A stretch of DNA of 64,000 bases from Saprospiraceae bacterium (GCA_016714985.1 JADKBS010000001.1:267001-331000), one strand, 5' to 3'; numbered from the stretch's first letter, positions 16,894 to 26,904 are shown. Notes: generated by a model not told the origin, from the sequence alone. A program made the numbers and translations.

Positions 16894-18108
16894 TCAAACC
16901 CGCTCCAGTACCACCGCATATCCCTGCCCCACGCCTATGCACATCGTTGCCAGGGCGTAGTGTTTTCCCTGCCTTTGCAATTCAATGGCGGCAGTCTGCA
17001 ACAGGCGGGTGCCCGACATGCCGAGCGGGTGCCCGATGGCAATGGCCCCGCCGTTGGGGTTCAGCCGTGGGTCGTCGTCGGGGATGCCCCAGGTGCGGGT
17101 GCAGGCGAGGGCCTGTGCCGCAAAGGCTTCGTTCAGTTCAATAATGTCCATGTCGGCAAGGGTGAGGCCTGCCCGGTCGAGCGCCAACTGGCTGGCCGGC
17201 ACGGGACCAATGCCCATGATGCGAGGCGCTACGCCCGCCACGCCCGTGCTCACGATGCGGGCGAGGGGCTTTAGGCTAAATTGCTTTATGGCTGCTTCGG
17301 AGGCCACAAGCATTGCGGCAGCACCATCGTTCAGGCCGGAGGCGTTGCCGGCCGTCACCGTGCCGCCCTCTTCCAGTTTTTTGAAAGCGGGGCGCAGTTT
17401 TGCCAGTACTTCCAGTGTGGTGCTTGGTTTGATGAACTCATCTTCAGAAAACAGGATGGGGTCGCCCTTTCGCTGGGGAATTGGCACGGGGCTTATCTCT
17501 TCGGCCAGCCTTCCGTTGGCTTGCGCCTTGTATGCTTTTTGCTGTGAACGCAGCGCAAAAGCATCTTGGTCTTCCCGGCTTATTTTATGTTGCTCCGCAA
17601 GGTTTTCGGCGGTGTTGCCCATGCCGTCCACGCCATAGAGCGCCTTCATGCGAGGGTTGATGAAGCGCCAGCCGAAGCTGCTGTCGTGCATCTCGGCATC
17701 CCGACCGAAGGCTTGCGAGGTTTTGGAAATCACCCAAGGGCCACGGGTCATGTGCTCCACGCCGCCGGCGATGAACAGGTCTCCCTCGCCGCAGCGGATG
17801 GCCCGGCTGGCTTGCACCACAGCAGCCATGCCGCTTGCGCAAAGCCGGTTGACGGTCTCGCCCGGCACGCTTACGGGCAGCCCAGCCAGCAAGGCGGCCA
17901 TGCGGGCAACGTTGCGATTGTCCTCGCCCGCTTGATTGGCGCAGCCAAAAATCACATCGGCGTAAGCATCCGTTGGGATGCCTGGGTGGCGGGCCACGAG
18001 CGCCGCAATGGCGTGTGCGGCCAAATCATCGGCCCGGATTGGGGAAAGGCTTCCTTGGAAATTGGCAACGGGGGTGCGAATGGCATCAACGATGTAGGCA
18101 GATTGCAT
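16894..18108 (-). CDS. Acetyl-CoA acyltransferase, PcaF/3-oxoadipyl-CoA thiolase-like
   Basis: 404 residues from the ATG at 18108 (MQSAYIVDAIRTPVANFQGS); the open frame extends further upstream but through a hairpin. Thiolase motifs are NRLCASGMAAV (acyl-accepting Cys), ELNEAFAAQALA, NPNGGAIAIGHPLGMSGTR (His) and MCIGVGQGYAVV (second Cys). The segment GVEHMTRGPWVISK followed by GRDAEMHDSSFGWRFINPRM is characteristic of the 3-oxoadipyl-CoA thiolase branch (PcaF/PaaJ). No other aromatic-degradation gene is nearby, so a general beta-oxidation thiolase cannot be excluded. Confidence 0.9.
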   Translation of the reverse strand: MQSAYIVDAIRTPVANFQGSLSPIRADDLAAHAIAALVARHPGIPTDAYADVIFGCANQAGEDNRNVARMAALLAGLPVSVPGETVNRLCASGMAAVVQASRAIRCGEGDLFIAGGVEHMTRGPWVISKTSQAFGRDAEMHDSSFGWRFINPRMKALYGVDGMGNTAENLAEQHKISREDQDAFALRSQQKAYKAQANGRLAEEISPVPIPQRKGDPILFSEDEFIKPSTTLEVLAKLRPAFKKLEEGGTVTAGNASGLNDGAAAMLVASEAAIKQFSLKPLARIVSTGVAGVAPRIMGIGPVPASQLALDRAGLTLADMDIIELNEAFAAQALACTRTWGIPDDDPRLNPNGGAIAIGHPLGMSGTRLLQTAAIELQRQGKHYALATMCIGVGQGYAVVLERV

Positions 18109-18142
18109 GAGGATGAAAGGTTTGCAACTACTTGACATGGGA

Positions 18143-18183
18143 TGTTTTTTGGGTGAAAATTGAAAATTTTCACCCAAAAAACA
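18143..18183. repeat. 19-bp palindrome with inverted tract polarity
   Basis: TGTTTTTTGGGTGAAAATT at 18143-18161 is exactly complementary to 18165-18183 around a GAA loop. T precedes and A follows the core on both strands, the opposite of an intrinsic terminator. It sits in the leader of the thiolase gene and 79 bp beyond the end of the lipoprotein gene. Confidence 0.75.
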
Positions 18184-18201
18184 CCCCAAAATGTGGGAGG
18201 G

Positions 18202-18247
18202 GAAGATTTGAAGGTGCGAAGATGCAAGGATTTGAGGATTCGAGCAT
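18202..18247. repeat. Single-arm heptad words
   Basis: Six degenerate 7-mers such as GAAGATT TGAAGGT GCGAAGA and TGCAAGG lie between the palindrome and the lipoprotein gene, with no clear opposite arm. Confidence 0.45.
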
Positions 18248-18261
18248 CAAACCCTGAAGCC

Positions 18262-19815
18262 CTAAACCTTCACTTTCATCCCCATTCTTATCTCAACATC
18301 TTGGTTGGAAAAGACTTTGACGTTGGTCTGGCCACTGTTGGTAGTGGATAGCAACGCATGTACTTCTAGCTTCGTAGCTTTCCGGATGCCATCAAAGCGG
18401 GCGGCGTCGAAGGTGACGAAAGTGGTGGTGGTTTGCTTGCCAGTGACGATGCCATCAGCACCAACGGGGGCCGCTTCGATGGGGTAGCCAATGGAGTCGA
18501 ACAGCGAATCGAGCACGACCCCGGTTGAATCCAAGAAATAGCCTTGTGTGGCAATGCCAATCGGCATATTGTTGTCGGAAACCAACTTGAATTCCACTTC
18601 CTTGAGCACATCGTAGTCGCTGAAATCAACATCGAACGAATCCACGGCGTCGAAGCCGCTGGCTCGGCCATGTAGGGGGATGTCAAACATCATGCTGACA
18701 GTATAAAAACTGGAGTCCGTAATGAATCCCCGGGCGTTGGGGTTGTCGCTAGGATTGGCAATGGCATCAACTTGGTAGTCAATGCCGATGGGTTTTGCGC
18801 TGAGCAAATCCGTAACATTGGAGTTGTCGGCATTCAGCGTCAGTACCGTGCTTTTTGACTGTCCGACTTCAGCCAGCGTAGGGTAGGCAAAGTCAATCCC
18901 ACCGTTATTTATGAAATCGCTTTCGAGCGGGATGCTGGGGCCGTTGGTGGTTAACGCATCGAACTCCTTGATGTCGGAGCGGGTAGGGATTCCGAAAGAG
19001 TTTTGGATATCGAGTTTGATAATAGGGTTTTCAAAATGAACGTTGCTCTGTTCCCATTCCTTGAAGAAATTGATGTCAACGCTGTCCCGCTTGCCCTCAA
19101 ACGTGGTTTTACCGAAATAGCCTTCAAAATAGGAAAACTGGATATTTACATTTTCGAGGGCAACGTGGTTGGGTTCAAGTGGCAAGGTGTCGCCTGATTC
19201 TGTGAGGGCGGCATATTCGATATGCACTTTGCCATTAATTGGCCTAAGCTCATACCCTTCTACTGGCACAGCAAAACTAACGTCGCCTTGAGGGAGGGGC
19301 GCTCCTTCAAAAATTACCCCGATGGGTGACATGACCTGCATTTGAATGGCCAACGGCTGACCGTTCTTGGTAGCCTCATGGATGGTCATGGAGAAGTTAA
19401 TCAGGCCTTCGTATTCTGAATAGATGAGTGCATTGACTACGCCACTTTTATAGCGGGCCAAATCAATCATAATCTCGTCGCTTAGGGTATCAAAGTCAAG
19501 GGTGAAATAAGAAGTATCAAGCGGAATGATGGGCGGGAGCGTCGAATATATTCTTTGGAAAAACTCATCAGCGTTTTGGGTGAACACTTCGTCTTCGTAG
19601 ATAAAGTGGATGAGACCTTCCGAATCCACCTCAACATGGCTGTAAGCATCAAAATTTTCTAGCAGTTCCTGGATGGAGACCCGGGACTTTAGCAAAGGGA
19701 TGGCAAACTCGGCACCGTCCGACTCAAAGTCTGCCTTTTCGAATTCATCATATTTCTGGCACCCAAACAGTCCTGTCAGCAGAAGGGCTAGGCATCCAAA
19801 CCGGAACAATTTCAT
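18262..19815 (-). CDS. Large secreted lipoprotein of unknown function
   Basis: 517 residues. The N-terminus MKLFRFGCLALLLTGLFGC is a lipoprotein signal with the acylated cysteine at residue 19, so the protein is anchored in a membrane, probably the outer one. The mature part is rich in beta-strand patterns, Asp and Asn, with few Cys (for example GAEFAIPLLKSRVSIQELLE and VTDLLSAKPIGIDYQVDAIA). I recognise no domain. Such lipoproteins are frequent in Saprospirales-like genomes and are often surface-exposed. It is transcribed alone toward the thiolase. Confidence 0.7.
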   Translation of the reverse strand: MKLFRFGCLALLLTGLFGCQKYDEFEKADFESDGAEFAIPLLKSRVSIQELLENFDAYSHVEVDSEGLIHFIYEDEVFTQNADEFFQRIYSTLPPIIPLDTSYFTLDFDTLSDEIMIDLARYKSGVVNALIYSEYEGLINFSMTIHEATKNGQPLAIQMQVMSPIGVIFEGAPLPQGDVSFAVPVEGYELRPINGKVHIEYAALTESGDTLPLEPNHVALENVNIQFSYFEGYFGKTTFEGKRDSVDINFFKEWEQSNVHFENPIIKLDIQNSFGIPTRSDIKEFDALTTNGPSIPLESDFINNGGIDFAYPTLAEVGQSKSTVLTLNADNSNVTDLLSAKPIGIDYQVDAIANPSDNPNARGFITDSSFYTVSMMFDIPLHGRASGFDAVDSFDVDFSDYDVLKEVEFKLVSDNNMPIGIATQGYFLDSTGVVLDSLFDSIGYPIEAAPVGADGIVTGKQTTTTFVTFDAARFDGIRKATKLEVHALLSTTNSGQTNVKVFSNQDVEIRMGMKVKV

Positions 19816-20136
19816 TTCAAGGATTTTATTAGCGCTATTTACGATTGCACATTCAGCCCCTATTTTCAGCAGCGAAGCCGGCGGAAAAAGGAGGTAAAAT
19901 TATTTTTGTGAGCCTCCGGCCCGCAAAAACAATTTTATAAAAAAGTTTCAAGGTGTTCCGCAACTTAGGTTTATAATTCACCAACAACTATTTAATACAA
20001 TAGGTTGGCTACAAAAATACAAAGACAAGCACCAATTTCATGCCTCTATCCAAATTACGACAGATGGTATGAAAAGGTTGGGTTGCCTTTTCCCGGATGA
20101 TAGGAGCGGTAGAGGCCCCGATTTTCATAAATAAAC
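19816..20136. other. Intergenic region of 321 bp
   Basis: No coding or RNA gene is visible. The minus strand has one exact -7-like word TATTTTTG (20019-20012), which could belong to the lipoprotein promoter, but no -33 element lies at the right distance. Confidence 0.5.
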
Positions 20137-21291
20137 TCACAGCACCTTGCACTCCACCCTGCGGTTCTGCAAGCGGCCAGCAGCAGCGGTATTGGGAGCG
20201 ATCGGTTGGCTTTCCCCATAGCCTTTGTAGGTGATTCGAATATTGGCTATCCCTTTGGAAATCAGGTAGTTGGCTACGGTCTCGGCCCGGTTTTGCGAAA
20301 GCGATTGATTGTCGGCGTCATTACCTACGTCGTCGGTATGGCCGCCTATTTCGACCTTTACTTTTGGGTTTTCCTTCAAAAAAGCGGCGAGGTTTTCTAA
20401 TTCTGGCAGGGCGGGCGGCAGTAAGTCCCACTTGCCGGTTTCAAAATTCACGTTTCGGAAGGTGTAAGATTTTTTTGTTTTCAGGGAAGTTGAAATATCC
20501 GGCGGTGGGAGTGCATCGGCTGGCACGATGCGGATGTCGTCAATGAGGTAATAGGCTACCCGCTTTATTTTGTCCACACCATTGTTTTGCCGAAGGTTGA
20601 AACTGTCTATTTGTGAAGGGTTCTTGAGCATGGTCTGCGTTACTTCGTCCTTGAAAAAGTTACCGATGAAAAAATACATGTATTCCCGGTCGGCGGTGAA
20701 GGTGCCACTGATGAGCTTCCATTCATCCTTGGCCGTTATGATCGGTTCCTTTACCACGAACTGCGGCTTGTCGTCCCGCTCCAAATAGTGGTTTTTGTCG
20801 TAAGCAAAAAAAACGCCCAGATTCCCCGCCGCCGTAGGGCGTATGTCTCGTTTTTCGCCATAGATGCTCTGCAAATGGTGCAAGGCCGTTGCTTCTGATA
20901 AATTCACATACATTTCAACGCGGTACTTTTTGCCATAGGTGAGTGGCATTCGGAGTTGGCCTTGAATGATTTCATGGAAGTCGGAGTTGCGGCCTGTATC
21001 GTTTCGGGGGTGGTAGGTGATGATGCCCACCGCACGGTCGCCACCATGTGGTTTTGGGAAGAAGCATTCGCCATACTGATCTGATTTCCAATCAATTAAG
21101 TCAGGGGTCATCGAATGGTCGGTTGTCCAGTTTGCCAGCGATTTATCGAACGATTCGCCGTTTTGGATATAGGAACATGGCTGTAATGGGGCGTTAGATA
21201 GCAGTTTTTCGAAGCCAGGGTTCAGCACCAAATTGCCATCTTGTGCGATGGCAAACAATGGCAAGAGTAGTAGGAAAGCAATATTTTTCAT
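20137..21291 (-). CDS. OmpA family protein with N-terminal beta-sandwich
   Basis: 384 residues with a short signal peptide (MKNIAFLLLLPLFAIAQ). Residues 20-270 contain NLVLNPGFEKL and EMYVNLSEAT-like strands of a galactose-binding-type sandwich. Residues 285-384 are an OmpA peptidoglycan-binding domain (VKVEIGGHTDDVGNDADNQS and LSQNRAETVANYLISKGI, with the Asp and Arg that bind diaminopimelate). It probably links the outer membrane or periplasmic face to the cell wall. Confidence 0.85.
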   Translation of the reverse strand: MKNIAFLLLLPLFAIAQDGNLVLNPGFEKLLSNAPLQPCSYIQNGESFDKSLANWTTDHSMTPDLIDWKSDQYGECFFPKPHGGDRAVGIITYHPRNDTGRNSDFHEIIQGQLRMPLTYGKKYRVEMYVNLSEATALHHLQSIYGEKRDIRPTAAGNLGVFFAYDKNHYLERDDKPQFVVKEPIITAKDEWKLISGTFTADREYMYFFIGNFFKDEVTQTMLKNPSQIDSFNLRQNNGVDKIKRVAYYLIDDIRIVPADALPPPDISTSLKTKKSYTFRNVNFETGKWDLLPPALPELENLAAFLKENPKVKVEIGGHTDDVGNDADNQSLSQNRAETVANYLISKGIANIRITYKGYGESQPIAPNTAAAGRLQNRRVECKVL

Positions 21292-21377
21292 GATCAGTTT
21301 TAAGCAATAATTTGGAAAGCAATAAAAGTTACACGGCTGCTATTTCTATCTTCACGCCTCATCCAATCATTTGAAGT

Positions 21378-24260
21378 ATGCCTTTAAAGCTAAGTCTTTT
21401 TTTCTTGCTGTTTTCTTGGGCCAACCTGTTGGCCCAAGCACCCATACAAGCCCCAACGACCCCCGTTTCTACAAAAAAGCAACTTGAACCCGACGACCTC
21501 GTGCGCTGGAACCAAGTGCAATCGGCCAAAATCTCCAACGACGGCAGTTGGGTGGCCTATACCCTCAAGGCGGAGGAGGGCGATGGCCGCCTGCTCGTCT
21601 GGGATGCCATGAAAGGCACAACCCGTACCTACCAACGGGGAGACAGCCCTGCGTTTTCCGCTGACAATCAGTTCCTTGCGTTCAAAATAAAGCCCTTGGA
21701 AGATACCCTGAAGGCCCAACGACGCCGCAAGGTGAAGAAGGAAGACCTTGCCAAGGATTCGCTCGGCATACTGCACCTCGGCTCCGGCAGCTTGAAGAAA
21801 ATCCCAGACGTGAAATCCTTCGCTATGCCCGAAGAATGGGACGGCTGGCTGGCTTACCAATTGGAGCCGTTCAAGTCGAAGGAGGAAAAAGCGGACACGA
21901 TGGCAGTCAAACAGGATTCTACCAAAACGGAGAAGCCCGATTTACCGAAAGGAAAGACAAAGAAGAAAAAAGAAAAGAAAGAGGGCAAGGACAACGGCTC
22001 TAAGCTCGTGCTGTTCCAGTTGGCTTCGCAACGGACGGACACCATCCATTTCGTACGGGATTACAAACTGGCCAAGGCTGGTGGGCGCATCCTACTCAAT
22101 ACCAGTGGTATGCCCGATTCGTCGCTGCTCGAAGGAGTCTATCTTTTCAATTGTGCCTTGCGGCAATTGCGCCCCTTGTGGCAACAAAAAGGCGATTATA
22201 AGCAGTTGATTTTCAATGAAAAAGGAACGCAATTGACTTTTTTGTCCAACCTAGACACCACCAAGGCGCAGGTGCCTCCATTCGGCCTCTGCTACTGGGA
22301 AGAGGGCATGGAGAAGGCCAAAATCATTGCCGACTCCACGGCCAAATACCTGCCCAAGGCGTGGCGGGTAAGCGAGAACGCAGCGCCTGTTTTCAGCAAG
22401 GATGGTTCGAAACTCTATTTCGGCGTTGCTCCGCCGCCCATTTTGCAGGACACCACCTTGCTGGATGACGAAATCGTGAACGTCGAGGTCTGGACTTATA
22501 CCGACGGGCGACTGCACACCAACCAGAAGACCCTCGTTGAGCAGGAGCGCAAACGGTCTTATGAGGTGGTTTGGCACATTGCCCAGGACAAGTTCGTGCC
22601 ACTGGCCTACACCGATTTGCCAGAAATGGCCTATGCACCCGACCGTAAGGGTGGCGTGGCCCTCGGCTTGAATGAGCAGCCCTATCTGAAGCAGATTTCA
22701 TGGGAAGGGGAGGGGAGAAAGGACGTTTGGCTCGTGGACGAAACCACTGGCAGCCGCAAGATCATCACCAAGGCCCTTCGGGGCAACCCACGGCTCTCAC
22801 CTGACGGCAGTTTTGCTTTTTGGTACAATGAAGTGGATAGCGCTTGGTTTGCATACTCGTTGAAAACTAGCGAATTGCGCCGATTGACCAATAACCGCCC
22901 GACGCCTTTCTTCGATGAATTGAACGATGTCCCTGATTACCCTTCCAGCTATGGCTTCGCCAGTTGGGTTGCCGATACAAACGGGGTTTGCTCCAGCCTA
23001 TTGGTGTATGACCGATACGATATTTGGCAGTTGGACCCGAACGGACAGGCCCAGCCCATCAACCTGACCAATGGCCGGGCTAACCGCACTGTTTACCGCT
23101 TCCAGCGCCTCGACCCCGAAGAACGCTACGTAGAGCCGGGTCAGCGCTTGTTACTGCATGTTTTCGATGAAAAAACGAAGGCAGAGGGCTATGCACTGCT
23201 GATGCTCGGCGCAGGACAGCCGATTCAATTGGTGAGCGAGGCTTATGCTTATTCCACTTTACCGCAGAAGGCCAAGGATGCAGACAAACTGCTTTTTACC
23301 AAGGAAAACTTCCAGACCTTCCCCGATTTGCTGTACAGCGATTTCACGCTTCAAAAGCCAAAAAAGGTGAGCAATGCCAATCCCCAGCAGTCGGACTACA
23401 AATGGGGAAGCATCGAGCCTTATGAGTGGACCTCATTGGACGGCCAGCGTTTGCAAGGGCTGTTGGTGAAGCCCGCCAACTTCGACCCCACGAAGCAGTA
23501 CCCAATGATTGTCAATTTCTACGAGCGCAGCAGCGATGAACTGCACCAATACCGGGCACCTTACCCCTTGCGCAGCAGCATCAACTACTCGTACTATGCC
23601 AGCCGGGGCTACCTCGTTTTCAATCCCGACATCGTCTATCGAACGGGCTACCCTGGCGAAAGCTGTTTGAACGCCGTGGTTTCCGGGGTTACTTCCTTGA
23701 CTGAAAAAGGGTTTGTGGACAAAGGCCGCATCGGCGTACAGGGGCATAGCTGGGGTGGCTATCAGGTGGCCTATTTGCTGACCAAAACCAATATCTTCAA
23801 ATGCGCCGAAAGCGGTGCCCCCGTGGTGAACATGTTCTCGGCCTATGGCGGCATCCGCTGGCAGACGGGCCTCAGCCGGATGTTCCAATACGAGCACACC
23901 CAGAGCCGCATCGGTGGCACTATCTGGGAATATCCGATGCGCTACATGGAAAACTCGCCACTATTTTCAATGGATAAAGTGAACACACCTGTGCTCATCA
24001 TGCACAATGACGCCGACGGCCATGTACCTTGGTACCAAGGTATCGAATATTTCACAGCCCTGCGTCGCCTTGGCAAGCCCGCTTGGATGCTGAACTACAA
24101 CGAAGAGCCACATTGGCCCGTCAAGCTGCAAAACCGCAAAGACTTCCAACTGCGCATGAGCCAGTTCTTCGATTATTTTTTGATGGACAAACCCATGCCG
24201 CAATGGATGGTAAGGGGCGTACCTGCGGTGGAAAAGGGAATTAGGCAGGGGTTGGATTAA
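21378..24260 (+). CDS. Prolyl-oligopeptidase family (S9) serine peptidase
   Basis: 960 residues with a signal peptide (LSLFFLLFSWANLLAQ), so it is exported. The N-terminal two thirds form a beta-propeller of WD40/PD40-like repeats (VAYTLKAEEGDGRLLVWDAM, AFSADNQFLAFKI). The C-terminal alpha/beta hydrolase has RIGVQGHSWGGYQVAYLL (nucleophile Ser in GHSWGG), MHNDADGHVPW (Asp) and NEEPHWPVK (His). A very lysine-rich insert sits in the propeller near residues 190-212. Likely role: cleavage of oligopeptides in the periplasm. Confidence 0.9.
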   Translation: MPLKLSLFFLLFSWANLLAQAPIQAPTTPVSTKKQLEPDDLVRWNQVQSAKISNDGSWVAYTLKAEEGDGRLLVWDAMKGTTRTYQRGDSPAFSADNQFLAFKIKPLEDTLKAQRRRKVKKEDLAKDSLGILHLGSGSLKKIPDVKSFAMPEEWDGWLAYQLEPFKSKEEKADTMAVKQDSTKTEKPDLPKGKTKKKKEKKEGKDNGSKLVLFQLASQRTDTIHFVRDYKLAKAGGRILLNTSGMPDSSLLEGVYLFNCALRQLRPLWQQKGDYKQLIFNEKGTQLTFLSNLDTTKAQVPPFGLCYWEEGMEKAKIIADSTAKYLPKAWRVSENAAPVFSKDGSKLYFGVAPPPILQDTTLLDDEIVNVEVWTYTDGRLHTNQKTLVEQERKRSYEVVWHIAQDKFVPLAYTDLPEMAYAPDRKGGVALGLNEQPYLKQISWEGEGRKDVWLVDETTGSRKIITKALRGNPRLSPDGSFAFWYNEVDSAWFAYSLKTSELRRLTNNRPTPFFDELNDVPDYPSSYGFASWVADTNGVCSSLLVYDRYDIWQLDPNGQAQPINLTNGRANRTVYRFQRLDPEERYVEPGQRLLLHVFDEKTKAEGYALLMLGAGQPIQLVSEAYAYSTLPQKAKDADKLLFTKENFQTFPDLLYSDFTLQKPKKVSNANPQQSDYKWGSIEPYEWTSLDGQRLQGLLVKPANFDPTKQYPMIVNFYERSSDELHQYRAPYPLRSSINYSYYASRGYLVFNPDIVYRTGYPGESCLNAVVSGVTSLTEKGFVDKGRIGVQGHSWGGYQVAYLLTKTNIFKCAESGAPVVNMFSAYGGIRWQTGLSRMFQYEHTQSRIGGTIWEYPMRYMENSPLFSMDKVNTPVLIMHNDADGHVPWYQGIEYFTALRRLGKPAWMLNYNEEPHWPVKLQNRKDFQLRMSQFFDYFLMDKPMPQWMVRGVPAVEKGIRQGLD

Positions 24261-24262
24261 AA

Positions 24263-24300
24263 CAAAAGGGCTTGTTTGCGACAGCAAACAAGCCCTTTTG
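24263..24300. terminator. Bidirectional terminator between peptidase and atpG
   Basis: 17-bp perfect arms (24263-24279 and 24284-24300, core AAGGGCTTGTTTGC) with a 4-nt loop; A-rich on the left and T-rich on the right. It serves the convergent S9 peptidase and ATP synthase operon. Confidence 0.85.
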
Positions 24301-24318
24301 AATTTTGAGAAGCATCAA

Positions 24319-25206
24319 TTAAGCACTCTCCAAAGCCGCTGCTCCCCCCACGATTTCGAGGATTTCGCCGGTGATGGCCTCTTGGCGGGCCTTGTTGTAC
24401 ATCAGTTTCAAGTCTTTCAACATCTCGTTAGCGTTTTCCGTTGCCTTATCCATAGCCGTCATACGAGCACCGTGCTCGGAGGCATGCGTGTCGAGGAGGT
24501 ACTTCTGGAAAGTAGTTTGGAGAATGCTCGGAACGAGCACTTTCAACAACCCTTCCATGTCCGGTTCGAACACATAGTCGGCCTTTGGGCCACCCTCGGC
24601 AGCCTCCATTTTGGGTACAGGCAGCCACTGCTCCGTCTCAGGGAACTGGGTGGCGGCATTGCGGAAGCGGCCAAAGGACACAGAGATATGGTCGAAACCA
24701 CCTGCTTCAAAATCATCCATCAACCGCTGGGAAACCTGTGCCACATGATCGAAGCTGAGGTCGCTGAACAGCTCCACATAGTCGCGTATGAAAGTGGCTT
24801 TCGGGTAGCGTTTGCGAAGCACATCGTACCCTTTCTTGCCGATGGGGATGATGGTGAGATGGCCTTCACCCAGCACCTCGGCATATTTTTCCTCGATGGT
24901 GATAATAGCAGATTTGGTGACGTTGGTATTGAAGGCACCGCAGAGCCCCCGATTGGAGGTCACTACCACCATGCATGCCTTCTTTATCGGTCTTTCGACA
25001 CCAAAGGAAGTGCTGGCCTGCCCACCGAGATTCGATAGGATGTTGCGCAGCATTTCGTTCTGCTTTTCAGCAAACGGGCGCATCTGTTGGATGGCCTGCT
25101 GCGCCCTGCGCAATTTGGCAGCCGACACCATTTTCATGGCCTTGGTAATCTGCTGTGTATTTTGAACGGAAGTGATCCGCTCCCGTACTGCTTTTAGGTT
25201 TGCCAT
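24319..25206 (-). CDS. atpG: F-type ATP synthase subunit gamma
   Basis: 295 residues. The N-terminal helix ANLKAVRERITSVQNTQQIT, then KAMKMVSAAKLRRAQ, and the C-terminal helix MTAMDKATENANEMLKDLKL with YNKARQEAITGEILEIVGGA are the coiled central shaft of F1. It rotates inside the alpha3-beta3 head and couples proton flow to ATP synthesis. It is the last gene of the operon; atpD and atpC (beta and epsilon) are not in this window, as expected for Bacteroidota, where they form a separate unit. Confidence 0.95.
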   Translation of the reverse strand: MANLKAVRERITSVQNTQQITKAMKMVSAAKLRRAQQAIQQMRPFAEKQNEMLRNILSNLGGQASTSFGVERPIKKACMVVVTSNRGLCGAFNTNVTKSAIITIEEKYAEVLGEGHLTIIPIGKKGYDVLRKRYPKATFIRDYVELFSDLSFDHVAQVSQRLMDDFEAGGFDHISVSFGRFRNAATQFPETEQWLPVPKMEAAEGGPKADYVFEPDMEGLLKVLVPSILQTTFQKYLLDTHASEHGARMTAMDKATENANEMLKDLKLMYNKARQEAITGEILEIVGGAAALESA

Positions 25207-25214
25207 TTTATCCT

Positions 25215-25303
25215 AATGATGAATGATGAATGGTGGAATGATGAATGAATCGGCCATTGCCCATCATTCATCATTCATCATTTATCATTCAAAAGATTCA
25301 TCA
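25215..25303. repeat. Heptad-word hairpin between atpA and atpG
   Basis: The left arm (25215-25250) is made of ATGATGA/ATGATGG-type words; the right arm (25261-25289) is ATTCATC-type and complementary. The core between them reads CGGCCATTGCCC, close to the core at 63250. Confidence 0.8.
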
Positions 25304-26890
25304 TTACTTCTTATACTGCTGCACCAGTTCGCCAGCCAGTTTTTCCACTATAGCCAGCGAATCATTGCTAAGTCCGCCTTTGCGGAAATCTTCCAATACG
25401 GCCGGGTGAAGTTGCTCCAATTTGAGGAGGAAAATTTCTTCGAACTCCTTCATCTTGGCGACCGGAACCTCCTTCACCAAGCCCTTGGTGCCGAGGTAAA
25501 TCATGGCCACCTGTTTCTCAACCGATACCGGGGAGTACTGCGGCTGCTTCAGGATTTCCACGTTGCGCTTGCCCTTCTCGAGTACGGCTACGGTGGAGGC
25601 GTCAAGGTCAGAACCGAACTTGGAGAAAGCCTCCAACTCACGGTACTGCGCTTGGTCAATCTTCAGTGTACCGGACACCTTCTTCATGGATTTAATCTGC
25701 GCCGAACCACCTACCCGGCTCACCGAGATACCCACGTTGATGGCGGGGCGGATACCTGAGTTGAACAGGTTGGTTTCGAGGAATATCTGACCATCGGTGA
25801 TGGAGATAACGTTCGTCGGGATGTACGCCGATACGTCACCAGCCTGCGTCTCGATGATAGGCAAAGCCGTCAGCGAACCACCGCCCCTCACGATGCCTGC
25901 GTTCTTGAGGCTCGGCGGGAGGTCGTTCATGGTCTGCGCAATGGCGTCGTTGTTGATGACCTTAGCGGCACGCTCCAAAAGGCGGCTGTGCAGGTAAAAG
26001 ATGTCACCTGGGTAAGCCTCACGGCCCGGTGGACGACGGAGCAGCAGCGATACCTCACGGTAGGCAACGGCCTGTTTGGAGAGGTCATCGTAGATGATAA
26101 GCGCTGGGCGACCCGTGTCACGGAAATACTCGCCGATGCAAGCACCTGCGTAGGGAGCATAGAAAATCAGCGGAGCAGGGTCGGAAGCCGAAGCGGACAC
26201 GATGACTGTGTAGGCCATTGCACCAGCATCAGCCAACGTTTTTGCCACGTTTGCTACCGTAGAAGACTTTTGGCCGGAGGCAACATAGATGCAGAAAACA
26301 GGTTCGCCCCTGTCATAGAATTCTTTCTGGTTGATGATGGTGTCAATGGCGATGGCCGTTTTGCCTGTTTGGCGGTCGCCGATGATCAACTCCCGCTGGC
26401 CACGGCCAATCGGAATCATCGAGTCAATGGCCTTGATGCCCGTTTGCAGCGGCTCGTTCACTGGCTGGCGGAAGATAACACCAGGCGCTTTGCGCTCCAA
26501 TGGCATTTCGTACTTTTTGCCACCGATGGGCCCTCTGCCGTCAATCGGTTGGCCAAGTGGGTTCACTACCCTGCCCACGAACTCCTCACCTACCTCGATA
26601 GAGGCGATGCGGCCCGTACGGCGCACGGTAGAGCCTTCCCGGATATGGTCGCCGGAACCCATGAGTACCACGCCCACGTTATCCTCTTCGAGGTTGAGTA
26701 CCACAGCCTGTACGCCGGTTTCAAACTCAACGAGTTCACCAGCTTGTGCTTTGTTCAGGCCATAGACACGGGCGATACCGTCACCTACTTGAAGCACTGA
26801 ACCTACTTCTTCCAATTCGGTGGCGGAGTTGAAGCCGCTGAGTTGCTGCTTGAGTATCGCTGATATTTCGTCAGGTTTTACGTCAATCAT
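25304..26890 (-). CDS. atpA: F-type ATP synthase subunit alpha
   Basis: 528 residues. The P-loop is GDRQTGKTAI (residues 171-180), preceded by GRVVNPLGQPIDGRGP and AIDSMIPIGRGQRELI; the alpha-subunit signature PAINVGISVSRVGG is present. It forms the non-catalytic nucleotide sites of F1. It is fourth of the five genes between atpB and atpG in the order E-F-H-A-G. Between it and each neighbour lies a hairpin of short repeated words. Confidence 0.95.
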   Translation of the reverse strand: MIDVKPDEISAILKQQLSGFNSATELEEVGSVLQVGDGIARVYGLNKAQAGELVEFETGVQAVVLNLEEDNVGVVLMGSGDHIREGSTVRRTGRIASIEVGEEFVGRVVNPLGQPIDGRGPIGGKKYEMPLERKAPGVIFRQPVNEPLQTGIKAIDSMIPIGRGQRELIIGDRQTGKTAIAIDTIINQKEFYDRGEPVFCIYVASGQKSSTVANVAKTLADAGAMAYTVIVSASASDPAPLIFYAPYAGACIGEYFRDTGRPALIIYDDLSKQAVAYREVSLLLRRPPGREAYPGDIFYLHSRLLERAAKVINNDAIAQTMNDLPPSLKNAGIVRGGGSLTALPIIETQAGDVSAYIPTNVISITDGQIFLETNLFNSGIRPAINVGISVSRVGGSAQIKSMKKVSGTLKIDQAQYRELEAFSKFGSDLDASTVAVLEKGKRNVEILKQPQYSPVSVEKQVAMIYLGTKGLVKEVPVAKMKEFEEIFLLKLEQLHPAVLEDFRKGGLSNDSLAIVEKLAGELVQQYKK

Positions 26891-26904
26891 TTTTATAAAA
26901 TTTT

